Positions 53,073 through 63,577 of a DNA stretch of 64,000 nt are shown here, one piece after another (positions within the stretch are counted from its first letter, which is position 1; every line of letters starts with the position of its first letter). Under the pieces are notes generated by a model. It was not told the origin of the DNA. It saw only the letters and a program-made list of their open reading frames with translations, and did not search any database. The DNA comes from Salminus brasiliensis (lineage: Eukaryota; Chordata; Actinopteri; Characiformes; Bryconidae): the NCBI RefSeq assembly GCF_030463535.1, contig NC_132893.1, positions 36,221,837 to 36,285,836 on the forward strand, written 5' to 3'. Made by a program: the position numbers and the translations under genes.

Positions 53073-56000
53073 GATGGGTGCTGGACAGGTTGAGATTTCA
53101 GATTTCTCGTAAGCATCTGCAGCTGCTAAAACTGTTTGCATGGTAATAATAGCCTAGAGCTAATTCTCTAGAGATAGTGTGTGTGTGTGTGTATGTGTGT
53201 GTGTGTGTGTTTCATTGAGTCTGAATGTTCTTATGTAAGCACACATTCCCCTCTGATCTGTCTGCACCGCACAAAGCTCCGCCAGGCCCTCGAGCAGCGG
53301 GAACGGAGCAGAGCACCAAGCCAGGCTCCTTTATTTCAGTAAATCTAGAGAGATCTGTGTGAGACGAGTGTAAAGAAGATCATGCTGTCTCCCGGTGAAC
53401 ACCTACTGAACATAAAAACATACCATACAGTAGAGCAGCATGCAGACTAACTAACAGACGCTCAGATTTAACTGGGACTTTTGTATGTGGTTAAACTGGT
53501 TCCAGTAGACCGTGCCTGTGGTCATCTTCCGCTGTTCCCATAACAAAGCTGTCTACCAACTCTGACCACATTCAGACAGACATTTCTCCAGATCTGTATC
53601 ATATAAGCGTGTGTTTTCATGGTCGGTGTGTTTGATGACTGACGTGTCTGTATAAAAAGTCCTTGGTGGCGTAATAGAGCACAGTTTAGAAGCAGATCAA
53701 GTTCAGCTCACAGGTTAAAGCGCAGCTTCCAAACATGGTGGAGGTAGTTTCACACACTGCTACTGTAAGTAACGGTGTGTTTATACGTGTAGTTTGGCTT
53801 TGTTCAGGCTCAAACACAAGTCTGCACAAAGTGGGCGTGTCCACAAACACACACACGTCTTCACTTTACTGAGGCGGCTACACCAATGAGTGCAGTTCTA
53901 ATGCTGGCTAGTTGGGAAACACTGTGCACTGTGTAGTGTAGTGTGGTGGTGTGTGGTTTGGGACACAGCCCCGCTAAACTAATTCAAAGGCAGTGTTCAC
54001 ACTTACGAATACTCAGGTCCTCATCCAGGACTGATTCTGGCCTCGTTTGTGGGAGGGGCTCATTATCTCTGGTTGTCACACAGAAGAATTCCACTCGAAC
54101 CGTGGATCGACTGCACACATTTTAAATAATCACCTTCCTGCACGGTTTTGTGAAGCGTCCTCGCTTCATCTGTTTTTTTGATTTTCCTCATTGTCCTTCA
54201 GTCCTGTCCCTCATGCAGTGAAGAGCAGGGCTTTCTGGAGTCAGGACATTTCACTGGGCAGGAACTCCTGCAAACAAGGAGTAGGAGGGGGGTTGATCGT
54301 GCAGGGGAGAAGCGAGTGAAGCAGTCATGCCTCCAAATTAACCAATCACACAACCCCACACGCCGCCGGGATAGTGGAGTGGAAAGCTTCCACTCACGCA
54401 GCAGACCGCACCCGAGTCCGCTTGTAGCAACAATGGCCCTAATCACACTCCAAGGACCTTCAATGACCCTGTCAGTAATTTCAGGGTGATGGGCTCAGCT
54501 GTCGCTGTGATTGTGACTGTGGCGTCCATTCTGTCCTATTGTCTGCATTGTCTGCATTGTCTGCACTCCGGCAGAGCTGTAATCACGCTCTGAGCTGTTT
54601 TATTGGTCAGAAGGAAAACACATTTCCCTCATCCTGCAGAAACATGGTTAAAGTTCCTAAACTGCAGAAATAGCAACGATTTAATTCATTGTTTGTGTGA
54701 TGTCACAAATATTTACTGCATTTACATACACCTGCCTATTTATCCTACAGCAGTTTAGCCCCACCCATTCAGCCCACAGCAGTTTAAAAAGGTGCATGTT
54801 TTTGTCACTGTACACTGTACAGCAAAATGTGTCCTCCGCATTTAACCCATCTGGTAGTGAACACACACTCACACACACACACACATGTGTTAGGGGCAGT
54901 GAGTACACACACACCCAGAGCGGTGGGCAGCCAACTCCAGCGCCCGGGGAGCAGAGAGGGTAAAGGGCCTTGCTCAAGGGCCCAACAGTGGCAGCTTGCC
55001 GAGCCCGGGAATCGAACCCACAACCCTGTTATCGATATCCCGGCGCTCTAACCGCTGAGCCACCACTGCCCCTCCCATTCAGCCTACAGCACTTTAGCCC
55101 CACCCATTAAGCCTCAGCTCTTCTACAGGCATTATTATCATACACTCTGTTGTTGTTTTCAGGTCTGGCAGTGTTCAGCACCACTGGAATGAGATTTATT
55201 ACTTTGTGGACCACCTCGCTCACAAGTTCATCAGGTAAGAAGTTCCTTCCACTAGTAGCTTTAACTCTGTTAAAGCCTCTTAGCCGTCCATCATGTCCGA
55301 TGATGCTGCTTGCTCCAGGGGTAGGGGGAGTTGACTGGGGGTCGGAATGTCTCCCAAACACCTCCAAGCCTTCTGTTCAGCAGAGGTGAGTATTTACCAA
55401 TGGCGGTCCGAGGAGGGTCTGACCACCAACCCGGCAATATGGTGCCTAAAGACTACCTGATCTGGATGGAACCAACAGAAGTTCTACTGCAGGACCTGAA
55501 CAGAAATGTGTAATAATGGTTACGGGAGGAACGCGTCACAGCACACAATGGCCTTGGTTTCGGTCCTCATCTTAACGCTGTACAGTGTACAGAATGCTCC
55601 TTCTGGACCTCACTGCGTCGGGCAGGGCTGTTCCCACATGGAACCGTCGGTACCAGTGTCGTTATGATGTCTCAATGTTCAACACAGGGGCTCCTAGAAG
55701 ACCAGAGCCAGTCGCTTTACATTTGAAGATCTTTAAGTAGCTATAGTGAGGTCCCGAGATTCATTGCGCTCTGACTGCAGCGGTCAGGGTTGCTAGGTGA
55801 CAGGAGTTGGGTTTTGTGACGCACTGTAAGGGCAGGAACAGCAGGGCTGTGACACAAACGGGAAATCCACCGTAGAGCAGCCCCTGAATCGGGACACAGT
55901 TTATGTGATGACCACAACACTGCCCTGGGCGGTGGGCTGAGCCACCAGACTGGATGAAGAGCTGAGGCCTGTTAAGCGGTTCTGCTGAGATGACCAGTGA

Positions 56001-56893
56001 CTGAGAGAACATCTGATCTAAACACATGATAGCACTTTCGATCAGATAAGTGAATTTGAGTGGACGCGCGGGACAGGTCATCAGTTTGCTCCTGGAAGAT
56101 TAAATCTGCTGGAGTAAATGTTGCAGGATTGACCCCATAAAGGTCCAGGAGCTGCTAGGCTTTTATTCATCACTGCTGCAAGTGATGAAAAACTTACATT
56201 ATTTCCAGTGTAGTTACTGAATAATACACACAATACACACAATAATACACTGAGTGTAATACACCTGAATGGGTGGGGCTAAACATCTGTAGGCTGAATG
56301 GGCGGAGCTAAACATCTGTAGGCTGAATGAGTGGGGCAAAACTGCTATGCACTAAACAGGAGGAGTTAAACAATATTTAGGCGAAATGGGCAGGGCTAAA
56401 TCGCTATAGACTAAATAGGAGGAGCTAGACAATTTTTTAGGCTGAATGGGCGGGGCTAAACTGCTCTAGACTGATTGGTTGGGGCAAAACTGCTGTAGGC
56501 TGAATGGGTGGAGCTAAACTCTTCTATCCTGAATGGGTGAGCCAAAAATGCTGTTGGCTAAATGGGTGGGGCAAAAAATAAGAGAAGCTAAACAATCTTT
56601 AGGCTGAATAGGGGGCTAAATCGATATAGACTAAATAGGAGGAGCTTAACAATCTTTAGGCTGAGTGGGTGGGGCTAAACTGCTCTATCCTGAATGGGTG
56701 GGGCAAAACTGCTGTAGGCTGAATAAGTGAGGCCTCAAAGATGGGGGGCTAGTGGTAGAGAGACATTGGAGCAGTGATGCATTTTTCTCTCTCTCTCTTC
56801 CAGTCCTCAGCTCCGGATGTCCTTCATCGTATTTTCGACGGAGGGCCGGACTTTGATGAAGCTGACTGATAACAGGCATGACTCTGCAACATT

Positions 56894-56924
<31 letters not shown>

Positions 56925-59900
56925 TACAGACGAAATCAGTGTTCGGTCACAATAACAGTAAGGGTCTTTCCGGCTGGATGGCGGATAATGCACAGAGAAC
57001 ACACAGACTAAGTGCCAGGTCGATCTGCCAAACCTCGCTGATCTTGGGCTGTTCAGCCAAACACTGACATTTTTCCCAAAGTGAAGTGAGGGAAGGAATT
57101 CTCCCCTGGCTTTACGGGGAGTGTGCCGGTCGCTTTCTGACAGTACATTTTTTATTTATTATGGAATGAGTTGCTGCAGCAGAATTATATTCCCAGATGG
57201 CGTCACACGAGCCCTCTAAAGTGTGTGTGTGTGTGTGTGTGTGTTTTATAGGGATCAGATCCGAGCTGGACTGGAGCAGCTTATGCATGTGTTACCAGGA
57301 GGAGACACCTTCATGCACAAGGGCTTCGAGAGGGTGAGGCTGAGATGGAGACAAGAGTCGTGTTAGACTTAACTGAACTCGGGAATCATGCTTAAACCAG
57401 ACCCAAACTGTAATCAATCAGTCAATCACTATTTATTTATAGAGTGCTTTTTACATCGAATGTTGTCACAAAGCAGCTTTACAGAACTTTACATACGTAA
57501 ATAACTCACAACTCGCCTCGGATTCTCACTTCTGTGACTCGTGACTCAACTTGATTCCCATGTAAATGATAAATGACCTGAGTGCTTAAAGAGCTTGTGA
57601 TTCAACACAAACTTGACACAAACGTGACTCGACTCACGCTTAATTAGCTCACACCTAAACTATTCTAGGCCTAGTGGGTGGGGCTAAACTGCTGTAAAGG
57701 ATGAATGTACTGATTTGATGACATCAGAGGAAACACTAAATTGAGTGCCTCCTTCTTAAATCAGGTGTCCTGAGGTAAGATCTTCACTGCAGCTTGTGTT
57801 TGTCTGTTTTCCAGGCCAGTGAGCAGATCTACTACGCTACAGGAGATGGTGAGCTCTAGTGAAATATCTGACCTGGCTTTCATCACTCCACAACTCCACA
57901 TCCTTATAACTGAAGATGTAATTGTATAATAAATGTGTAATAAACATTTCTAAAGACACCTCTAAGATCCTCTAATCTTAGACTCTACTAAACTCGTCAA
58001 TATGGAGACCATAGTACTCTTCTCTTCGCCTGAGTACTCTCAGAAGAGGAGGGTCTTCAGTCTGGGTTTGAAGACAGCGAGCGATGGACTCTGCTGTTTG
58101 GACACCCAGGGGAAGTTCGTTCCACCACTTCGGTGCAGGACAGTAAAAAGTCTGGACGCTCGTCTTCCGTGGATCTTAAAGGATGGCGGGTCGAGCCGAG
58201 CCGTACTTGAAGCTGGAAGGGCTCTCGGTGCAGATCGGCTTTTGACCATCGCCATCAAGTACGGAGGGGCTGGCTGGTCCAGTCTTGGCTTTGTAGACCA
58301 GAGTCAGGGTCTGAATCTGATGAGGGCAGCAGCTACAGGAAGCCAGTGAAGAGAGAACCCAGTGATCATTCATAAGCTCGTCCGCTCTAAACAGAAAGGG
58401 TTCTGTATAGAACTGGACATGGGTTCTTCCACACATAACAGTAGAATCTTTTTTAGTGCTATATAGAACCGTCTGCAGCAGCGTTTCATTTTGTACAAAG
58501 AAGGGTTTAAGGGTTATCTGAACCCTCTTCAAAAAGGAACTCTTTTTTAAGAGCGTACATTTCTTTTAAATGACCCAGAACTGAGTCTAACACTCTCTAA
58601 GCAAAAACGGGTTCTCCAGAGTTCTGATGAAGGGTTCTTTGACTTGTAACAGTAGTGGAAACCTTTTTCATCAACGAAAACGTGTCTACAGTCTGAACAA
58701 CATTTTAACCAGGTGAAGAAGCCTTTAGGCAACCAAATGGTTCTTGAAGTTGTCATGGTTCTCTATAGAGCCAGCGCCGGTACTATGTCTAAAGAGTAGT
58801 GCCTACTAAGCTGAAGAGTGAGGAATGTCTCTGCTAAATGAAAACTGGAAAGTCATACAGCTCCTCAGCTTGATCGTAACCTGGGAATGAGAGGAATCTG
58901 AGTTTTACTGAGGAAAAATCACTGATCATTAAATCTGTTATTGGAACGTCTGCCTGTAGAACCCTCTCTACTGTTCCCTCCTCAACACAGCAGCACTGCC
59001 TGTTTTCTATAAAGCTGAATTCTGAAGTTATTTCTCTACACAACCGTTTTATTCACATTCTCAAGTATGCTTGTTTTAGTGACTGTGCCTTTATTATGTA
59101 AATGAGCTCTGTTCTGATTGGCTGACTGCCTTTGGCTTCATTCTAAATGTACTCTGGGCTGAAACACTACTTATAGCTACACACGAATGGACAAGGCTAA
59201 AATGCTTTAGTGATGAATGAGTGGGGAGTTTAGCCCCACTCATTCAGCCTACAGCAGTTTAGCCCCACTCATTCAGCCTACAGCAGTTTAGCCCCACCCA
59301 TTCAGCCTACAGCAGTTTAGCCCCACTCATTCAGCCTACAGCAGTTTAGCCCCACCCATTCAGCCTACAGCAGTTTAGCCCCACTCATTCAGCCTACAGC
59401 AGTTTAGCCCCACCCATTCAGCCTACAGCAGTTTAGCCCCACTCATTCAGCCTACAGCAGTTTAGCCCCACCCATTCAGCCTACAGCAGTTTAGCCCCAC
59501 CCATTCAGCCTACAGCAGTTTAGCCCCACCCATTCAGCCTACAGCAGTTTAGCCCCACTCATTCAGCCTACAGCAGTTTAGCCCCACTCATTCAGCCTAC
59601 AGCAGTTTAGCCCCACCCATTCAGCCTACAGCAGTTTAGCCCCACCCATTCAGCCTACAGCAGTTTAGCCCCACTTATTCAGCCTACAGCAGTTTAGCCC
59701 CACCCATTCAGCCTACAGCAGTTTAGCCCCACCTATTCAGACTACAGCAGTTTAGCCCCACCCATTCAGCCTACAGCAGTTTAACCCCACTTATTCAGCC
59801 TACAGCAGTTTAGCCCCACCCATTCAGCCTACAGCAGTTTAGCCCCACCTATTCAGACCACAGCAGTTTAGCCCCACCCATTCAGCCTACAGCAGTTTAA

Positions 59901-62900
59901 CCCCACCCATTCAGCCTACAGCAGTTTAGCCCCACCTATTCAGCCAACAGCAGTTTAGCCCCACTCATTCAGCCTACAGCAGTTTAACCCCACCCATTCA
60001 GCCTACAGCAGTTTAGCCCCACCCATTCAGCCTAGAGCATCTTAGCCCCACCCATTCAGCCTACAGCAGTTTAGCCCCACCTATTCAGCCTACAGCAGCT
60101 TAGCCCCACTCATTCAGCCTACAGCAGTTTAACCCCACCCATTCAGCCTACAGCAGTTTAGCCCCACCCATTAAGCCTAGAGCATCTTAGCCCCACCTAT
60201 TCAGCCTACAGCAGTTTAGTCCCACCCATTCAGCCTACAGCAGTTTAGCCCCACCCATTCAGCCTACAGCAGTTTAGCCCCACCCATTCAGCCCACAGCA
60301 TCTTAGCCCCACCTATTCAGCCTACAGCAGTTTAGCCCCACCCATTCAGCCTACAGCAGTTTAGCCCCACCCATTCAGCCTACAGCAGTTTAGCCCCACT
60401 TTTTTAGTCTACAGTATCTTACCCAATCAGCCTGCAGCACCTTAGCCCTACCTATTTGGGCTGTAGCACCTTGGCTCCACCCATTTACACTACAGCAGTT
60501 TAAGCCACACCCGTTGAGCCTACAGCAGTTTAGCTCAACCCGTTGAGCCTATAGCAGTTTAGCTCCACCCATTCAGCCTACAGTTTACGCTGAAGGGCAG
60601 TCAATCCAATCAGAGATAATTTACATAATTTCAGTCTTAAAGACCCCGTTTGGTTCTAAGGGATGAATAGAGAATTCTAGAGAACAGTGTAGAAATGAAT
60701 GATGATGTGGAGATTATGATGATGGTGATGATGATGATGGTGTAAGTGGAGCTTTGGGCAAATATCTAATACAGAAATGATCATCTAGCTGGATTATAGA
60801 AACTGCCAGTTATAGAAATGTCTGCGTGACCTCATACGCACTCTGTGCTTCTCTCCACCACAGTGTACCGTGCAGCCAGCGTCATCATCGCTCTGACAGA
60901 TGGAGAACTGCGCGACACTCAGTTTGACTTGGCGGCGCGAGAGGTGAGCGAGGAGGGTCCCGTTACAGACACCATTTCCACTCGTCCAGGCCAGCGTGGG
61001 TGGAGGCTTTTTAAAGACTCCACTTTCTGATTGTGTCATGTGTTCTGTATGATCCAGCTGCTGCGGAAGAGTTTAGGGCTCAATAGCTGCAAGAAATGTC
61101 CTACACAGGCGTTTCAGTCAGGAGGGGGGAACTATGGTTGCCCTGCAGCTTTGGCAGCTTTATCAAAGCCCTCATTACTGATACAGTGCTTTCAAAAACA
61201 CCACAGAGCTGTACTGCAGCGCTGCTCTCTGGCCTCAGCTTGATCATTAATCACAACTCCCATCAAACCCTTATTCCCCTTATCAGATAAAGACCTCAGG
61301 ATGAACCTCCAGCAACTTTACTTCTCCAACAGAGAGAAAACTGTACTACAGCCAGGTGTGATACGCAATTAAAAGCAGGATAAACACCCATTCACACAGC
61401 ATCTCAGCTCCTCAACCCTCTTAGTTTCACTGTTGGAGCCTAAATCTCCAAACCTGTGTAACGCTGCGTAACCCCAGTCATATTAGTGTAAAGTACCGCC
61501 TCAGCCCACATGCTTCTACAGCTTCAGATCAGGCTTCTGGAGCGCTCTGACTGTCCAGACATGCGTAGAGTAGCCAACGCAGCCTGACTCGTGCCAGAGA
61601 CCACACCATCCAGCCTGTGAGAGATCACTGAACACCTCCACCGGCTTAGAGGAGCATGTGTGATGAGTTAGGCCTGCAGTTAGCGCTGCGCAGTGCAGCA
61701 GTCGGCCTGTCTGCTACAACCCCACGCTAATCTTGGGTTTGTGTTTGAACGGCAGGCGGCTCGGTCTCGACAGCTGGGAGCCACCATTTACTGCGTTGGA
61801 GTGAAGGACTTCAATGAAACTCAGGTGAGCTTCTCTCAGGTACTGCAATCAAATCTCAGCTCAGCTCACTATCTGCACTCTCAACAGAGTTAAGGAGTTT
61901 TAAGGGTTCTTTAGTAAAGGCAATAGTTCTTTCATGACTCACTAGAACCCAGAAATCAAAAGGAGAACCTAAGGGCATGAGTAAGCACCACCAAGAGTAA
62001 AAACTAAACTTGAAAAGGGGAACCCCTAGAACCAAGACTGAAAAGGAAGACCCACCATAGAGCATGAGGACGAACCACTGAACCTCCATAGGAACACTGA
62101 GCACTGAGGAAGGGACACTGAGTGGAACCAGAGTCAAATGGTTGGAAGAATCACTAAGAGGAACCAAGGCTTAAAATGTTAGAAAATAAGAAAGAGCCAC
62201 TGCAGGGGAACCCCTAGAACCAAGACTAAAAAGGAGGACCTACCTAAGAGCATAGGAAAGCACCACTGAGAGAAACCAAGAGTCAAATGGGGAACCTTTT
62301 ATAACCATGACTCAAAAGGAGAACTTCCCTAACAGCATTTAGAAGAACCACTAAGAGGACTTAAAATTAGAACCTCTGTAAGAAAATAAGAAAGAACCAC
62401 TGAGAGGAACCAAGACTCAAAGGGGGAACCTCTCTAAGAGCATGTGGAAGAACCACTGAGAAGACCATGAGTCAGACGGGGAATGTTTAGAACCAAAACT
62501 CAAAAGGAGAACTTAAAATTTAAAATTAGAACCTATGTAAGAAAATATGGAAGAACCACTGAGAGGAACCAAGATTTAAAAGTGGAACCTCCCTATGAGC
62601 ATTAGAAAAAGCTGCTGAGAGGAACCAAGTGTCAAATGGGAAACCCTTAGAACCAAGCCTGAAAAGAAGGACCTAACTAAGAACATAGGGAAGAACCACT
62701 GATGGGGAACCAAGAGTCAAAAAGGGGAATCCCTGAGAGCATGTTGACCACTGAAGCTAATCACCAGATTCAGAATTGGTTAAACCATCAGTAGCTGTAC
62801 GCAACAATCCAGCCTCCTCATGATGCGCCTCCTCCCCATCCAGGTGTGGCTCACAGGTGCTGATTACACTTCAGTATTAAGACGAAAGATTCAGGTCCAG

Positions 62901-63577
62901 AAGTTGTGCTCCAGCTGTCTGGGCAGGTCTGCTGGAGCTTAGCTGTAGCACTGGCCTGGTGAAGCTCAGTGGTTTTAGAGTAATTCCTCATTACAGTAAC
63001 AGTACTGAGTGTTTCAGCACCCTGCTCTCTCCCGCTCACAGCTGGCCATGATAGCGGACAGTACGGAGCACGTCTTCCCTGTGAACGACGGCTTTGAGGC
63101 ACTTCAGGGGATCATTGACTCGGTAAGTGATCGGGACACACTTCCACTTCAGAAACAGGCCCACATCAGCACAGAGTTTAAAGGGTTAAAGGGCAGAAAT
63201 GCTCTCGTTTAGCCTCAGTATAGAAGCACTGAGCGCTTACGTTTTAGTCGGAGAAGGGTGTACAGTGCTCAGAGTTCACACGAACCGTAGGACACACTGA
63301 AGGTCACCCCATTAGTGAACAGCAAACACTCCCTCACTGTTTAACACTTTCAGTGAACAGTGAAGCAGAACGCCCAGCAGCTCAGATCTGGGCGGAGCTC
63401 GATCAGAACCATCACTGCTGAATAAAATATGAGGCCCAGTAAACACACTGAGAGCACCGCTAACAGGCTTTGGCATCAGGCCTTTAATCTGTATTCATGG
63501 ATTCTCTTTCTTTCAGATCCTGAAGAGGTCGTGCATAGAGATCCTAGCCGTCGAACCTTCAACCATCTGTGCAGGAG
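44093..63577 (+). CDS. antxr1: antxr1 (TEM8-type) vWA receptor, exons 1-9 (3' part outside window)
   Basis: Type I membrane receptor that binds collagens and extracellular matrix through a metal-dependent von Willebrand A domain; the mammalian protein is also the anthrax toxin receptor 1. Nine exons join in phase to 232 codons. Signal peptide about 1-24 (hydrophobic VVVVALLV); vWA domain from about 40. MIDAS metal-site residues are D47, S49 and S51 (LDKSGSV), T116 (GGDTFMH) and D148 (ALTDGE). [22 protein letters not shown] and [14 protein letters not shown] match ANTXR1 much better than ANTXR2. The frame stops in the start of the Ig-like domain ([13 protein letters not shown]); the rest of that domain, transmembrane segment and cytoplasmic tail lie to the right. 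ATG 44093 is the first after an in-frame TGA and has G at +4. Intron 3 uses a GC donor. Paralogue (antxr1c/d) not resolved. Confidence 0.9.
44239..46004. other. antxr1 intron 1, first part
   Basis: No exon signal. From about 45000 to 45620 there is a degenerate CTAGTACACA/ACTAGTAC repeat, probably an old microsatellite. Confidence 0.55.
46005..46231 (-). mobile_element. tRNA-derived SINE, truncated copy
   Basis: Same family and orientation as 54806-55073 (GTCCTCCGCATTTGACCCAT, GAGCGGTGGGCAGCCAACTC). It keeps the B-box region (GGGTGTCGAACCC) but lacks the head with the A box, and joins MITE-like repeat A directly at about 46232. Confidence 0.8.
46232..46375. mobile_element. MITE-like repeat A, internally deleted copy 4
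   Basis: Begins with the CCATTGCTGACACAGAT block and ends GTCCCAATACTTTTGTTC, missing most of the middle. Confidence 0.75.
46470..48018. repeat. 14-bp satellite TAGTATAGAGTGTG
   Basis: About 110 units, with TAATATAG and TACTATAG variants and occasional 12-bp units lacking GA. In antxr1 intron 1. Confidence 0.96.
48019..48414. other. antxr1 intron 1 segment
   Basis: Unique sequence between the 14-bp satellite and repeat B; no exon or repeat recognised. Confidence 0.5.
48415..48872. mobile_element. Dispersed repeat B, copy 2
   Basis: Inverted relative to 33621-34165, with ends TAGCCATAACATTAG and TTAATGTTATGGCTGATTGG. Decayed frame only; no transposase recognised. Confidence 0.75.
48873..49329. 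other. antxr1 intron 1 segment
   Basis: No coding signal or identified repeat. Confidence 0.5.
49330..50190. repeat. 82-bp satellite, antxr1 intron 1
   Basis: About ten units of 82 bp containing TGTGGATCATATGATCATTA, the internal doublet ATTATAGAGC, and CTTCCTGTAGTGTATTACAG. About half of the units carry the perfect palindrome GATCATATGATC; the others have GAAC. Confidence 0.95.
50344..50556. repeat. CA and GT microsatellites
   Basis: CA-rich at 50344-50388, purine-rich to 50445, then (GT)n with a few GTAT interruptions to 50556. Confidence 0.93.
50557..51689. other. antxr1 intron 1 segment
   Basis: Unique sequence without a supported exon; the open frame entering the next satellite is not considered coding. 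Confidence 0.5.
51690..52955 (-). repeat. 75-bp satellite, array 3 (antxr1 intron 1)
   Basis: About 17 units of the same family as arrays 1 and 2, arranged so that the antxr1 transcript carries the same strand as the bmp1 transcript does in array 1 (TGTAGCTCCGCCTCCTCAG). Long open frames on both strands (429 and 357 codons) are artefacts. Confidence 0.96.
52956..53484. other. antxr1 intron 1 segment with GT repeats
   Basis: (GT)n at about 53029-53066 and 53178-53212; otherwise no feature seen. Confidence 0.6.
53485..53772 (+). repeat. Dispersed repeat X, copy 2
   Basis: Matches 33250-33602 in the same orientation, sharing TTAAACTGGTTCCAGTAGA and AACATGGTGGAGGTAGTTTC. Confidence 0.7.
53773..54805. 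other. antxr1 intron 1 segment
   Basis: No supported exon. Two monomers of the 29-bp satellite type occur at about 54737-54790. Confidence 0.5.
54806..55073 (-). mobile_element. tRNA-derived SINE, near complete
   Basis: Read on the minus strand from 55073: GGGGCAGTGGTGGCTCAGCG with A box TGGCTCAGCGG (55062-55052) and B box GGTTCGATTCC (55018-55008), then a body ending TTAAATGCGGAGGACACATT. The internal Pol III promoter appears intact. It ends about 90 bp before antxr1 exon 2. Confidence 0.85.
55163..55234 (+). CDS. antxr1: antxr1 exon 2
   Basis: Acceptor TTTCAG|GTC, donor ATCAG|GTAAGA. Encodes [20 protein letters not shown] then KFI, holding two MIDAS serines. Intron 1 is about 10.9 kb. Confidence 0.92.
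55235..56264. other. antxr1 intron 2, first part
   Basis: No exon or repeat recognised. Confidence 0.5.
56265..56735 (-). repeat. Diverged, inverted array of the 29-bp satellite
   Basis: About 14 degenerate units of GAATGGGTGGGGCTAAACTG and CTGTAGGCT, opposite in orientation to the main array at 59228-60560. Lies in antxr1 intron 2. Confidence 0.85.
56804..56875 (+). CDS. antxr1: antxr1 exon 3 (GC donor)
   Basis: Acceptor TTCCAG|TCC; the frame requires the end at AACAG|GCATGA, a GC donor. Encodes [20 protein letters not shown] then TDN. Confidence 0.88.
56893..56922. repeat. (CA)n microsatellite
   Basis: Starts about 18 bp after the GC donor of antxr1 exon 3. Confidence 0.93.
57252..57333 (+). 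CDS. antxr1: antxr1 exon 4
   Basis: Acceptor TTATAG|GGATC, donor GAGAGG|GTGAGG. Encodes [20 protein letters not shown] and MHKGFER, with the MIDAS threonine. Confidence 0.92.
57815..57848 (+). CDS. antxr1: antxr1 exon 5 (34 nt)
   Basis: Acceptor TTCCAG|GCC, donor GATG|GTGAGC. Encodes [11 protein letters not shown]. The following intron is 3.0 kb and carries the 29-bp satellite. Confidence 0.9.
57955..58372 (-). mobile_element. L2-like LINE 3' fragment, copy 3 (reversed)
   Basis: Reverse complement of the second half of 41955-42612, sharing GATCTTAAAGGATGGCGGGT and TGGTCCAGTCTTGGCTTTGT, but cut off before the LINE tail ends. In antxr1 intron 5. Confidence 0.75.
58373..59227. other. antxr1 intron 5 segment
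   Basis: Contains loosely repeated GGGTTCT/GAACC phrases (58390-58760) like those at 61890-62760; no coding signal. Confidence 0.5.
59228..60560 (+). repeat. 29-bp satellite, main array
   Basis: About 45 units of CCCCACCCATTCAGCCTACA followed by GCAGTTTAG, with CTCATT, TTATT and CATCTTAG variants; the right end is diverged. Each unit holds a CCCCACCC (CACCC-box) motif. In antxr1 intron 5. Confidence 0.96.
60864..60943 (+). CDS. antxr1: antxr1 exon 6
   Basis: Acceptor CCACAG|TGTAC, donor CGAGAG|GTGAGC. Encodes [20 protein letters not shown] and FDLAARE, with the MIDAS aspartate. Confidence 0.92.
60944..61755. other. antxr1 intron 6
   Basis: No exon signal; a small dispersed repeat (GATCACTGAACACCTCCACC) at 61620-61700 is shared with 33121 and 63915. 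Confidence 0.55.
61756..61824 (+). CDS. antxr1: antxr1 exon 7
   Basis: Acceptor CGGCAG|GCGG, donor ACTCAG|GTGAGC. Encodes [20 protein letters not shown] then ETQ. Confidence 0.92.
61890..62760. repeat. Degenerate ~75-90-bp tandem repeat, antxr1 intron 7
   Basis: Repeated phrases GAACCACTGAGAGGAACCAA, GACTCAAAAGGAGAAC and CCCTAGAACCAAGACT with many indels; perhaps ten old units. Confidence 0.75.
63042..63122 (+). CDS. antxr1: antxr1 exon 8
   Basis: Acceptor CTCACAG|CTG, donor GACTCG|GTAAGT. Encodes [20 protein letters not shown] and LQGIIDS, the end of the vWA fold. Confidence 0.92.
63123..63516. other. antxr1 intron 8
   Basis: Unique sequence, nothing further recognised. Confidence 0.5.
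63517..63577 (+). CDS. antxr1: antxr1 exon 9 (last in window)
   Basis: Acceptor TTTCAG|ATCC, donor GGAG|GTGAGG, phase 1. Encodes [20 protein letters not shown], the start of the Ig-like region. Confidence 0.9.

Noticed and set aside
55008..55073. tRNA-like sequence with A and B boxes
   Set aside because: No anticodon arm or acceptor pairing evident, and it is fused to a SINE body with a second copy at 46005; not a tRNA gene.
59228..60560. Regular 29-bp direct repeats reminiscent of a CRISPR array
   Set aside because: Units are adjacent, with no unique spacers and no cas genes; eukaryotic context. The same applies to the 30-bp array at 13757.
44093..63577. Assignment of the vWA gene to antxr2
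   Set aside because: [19 protein letters not shown] and the KLTDN segment agree with ANTXR1 and differ from ANTXR2 in the same places.
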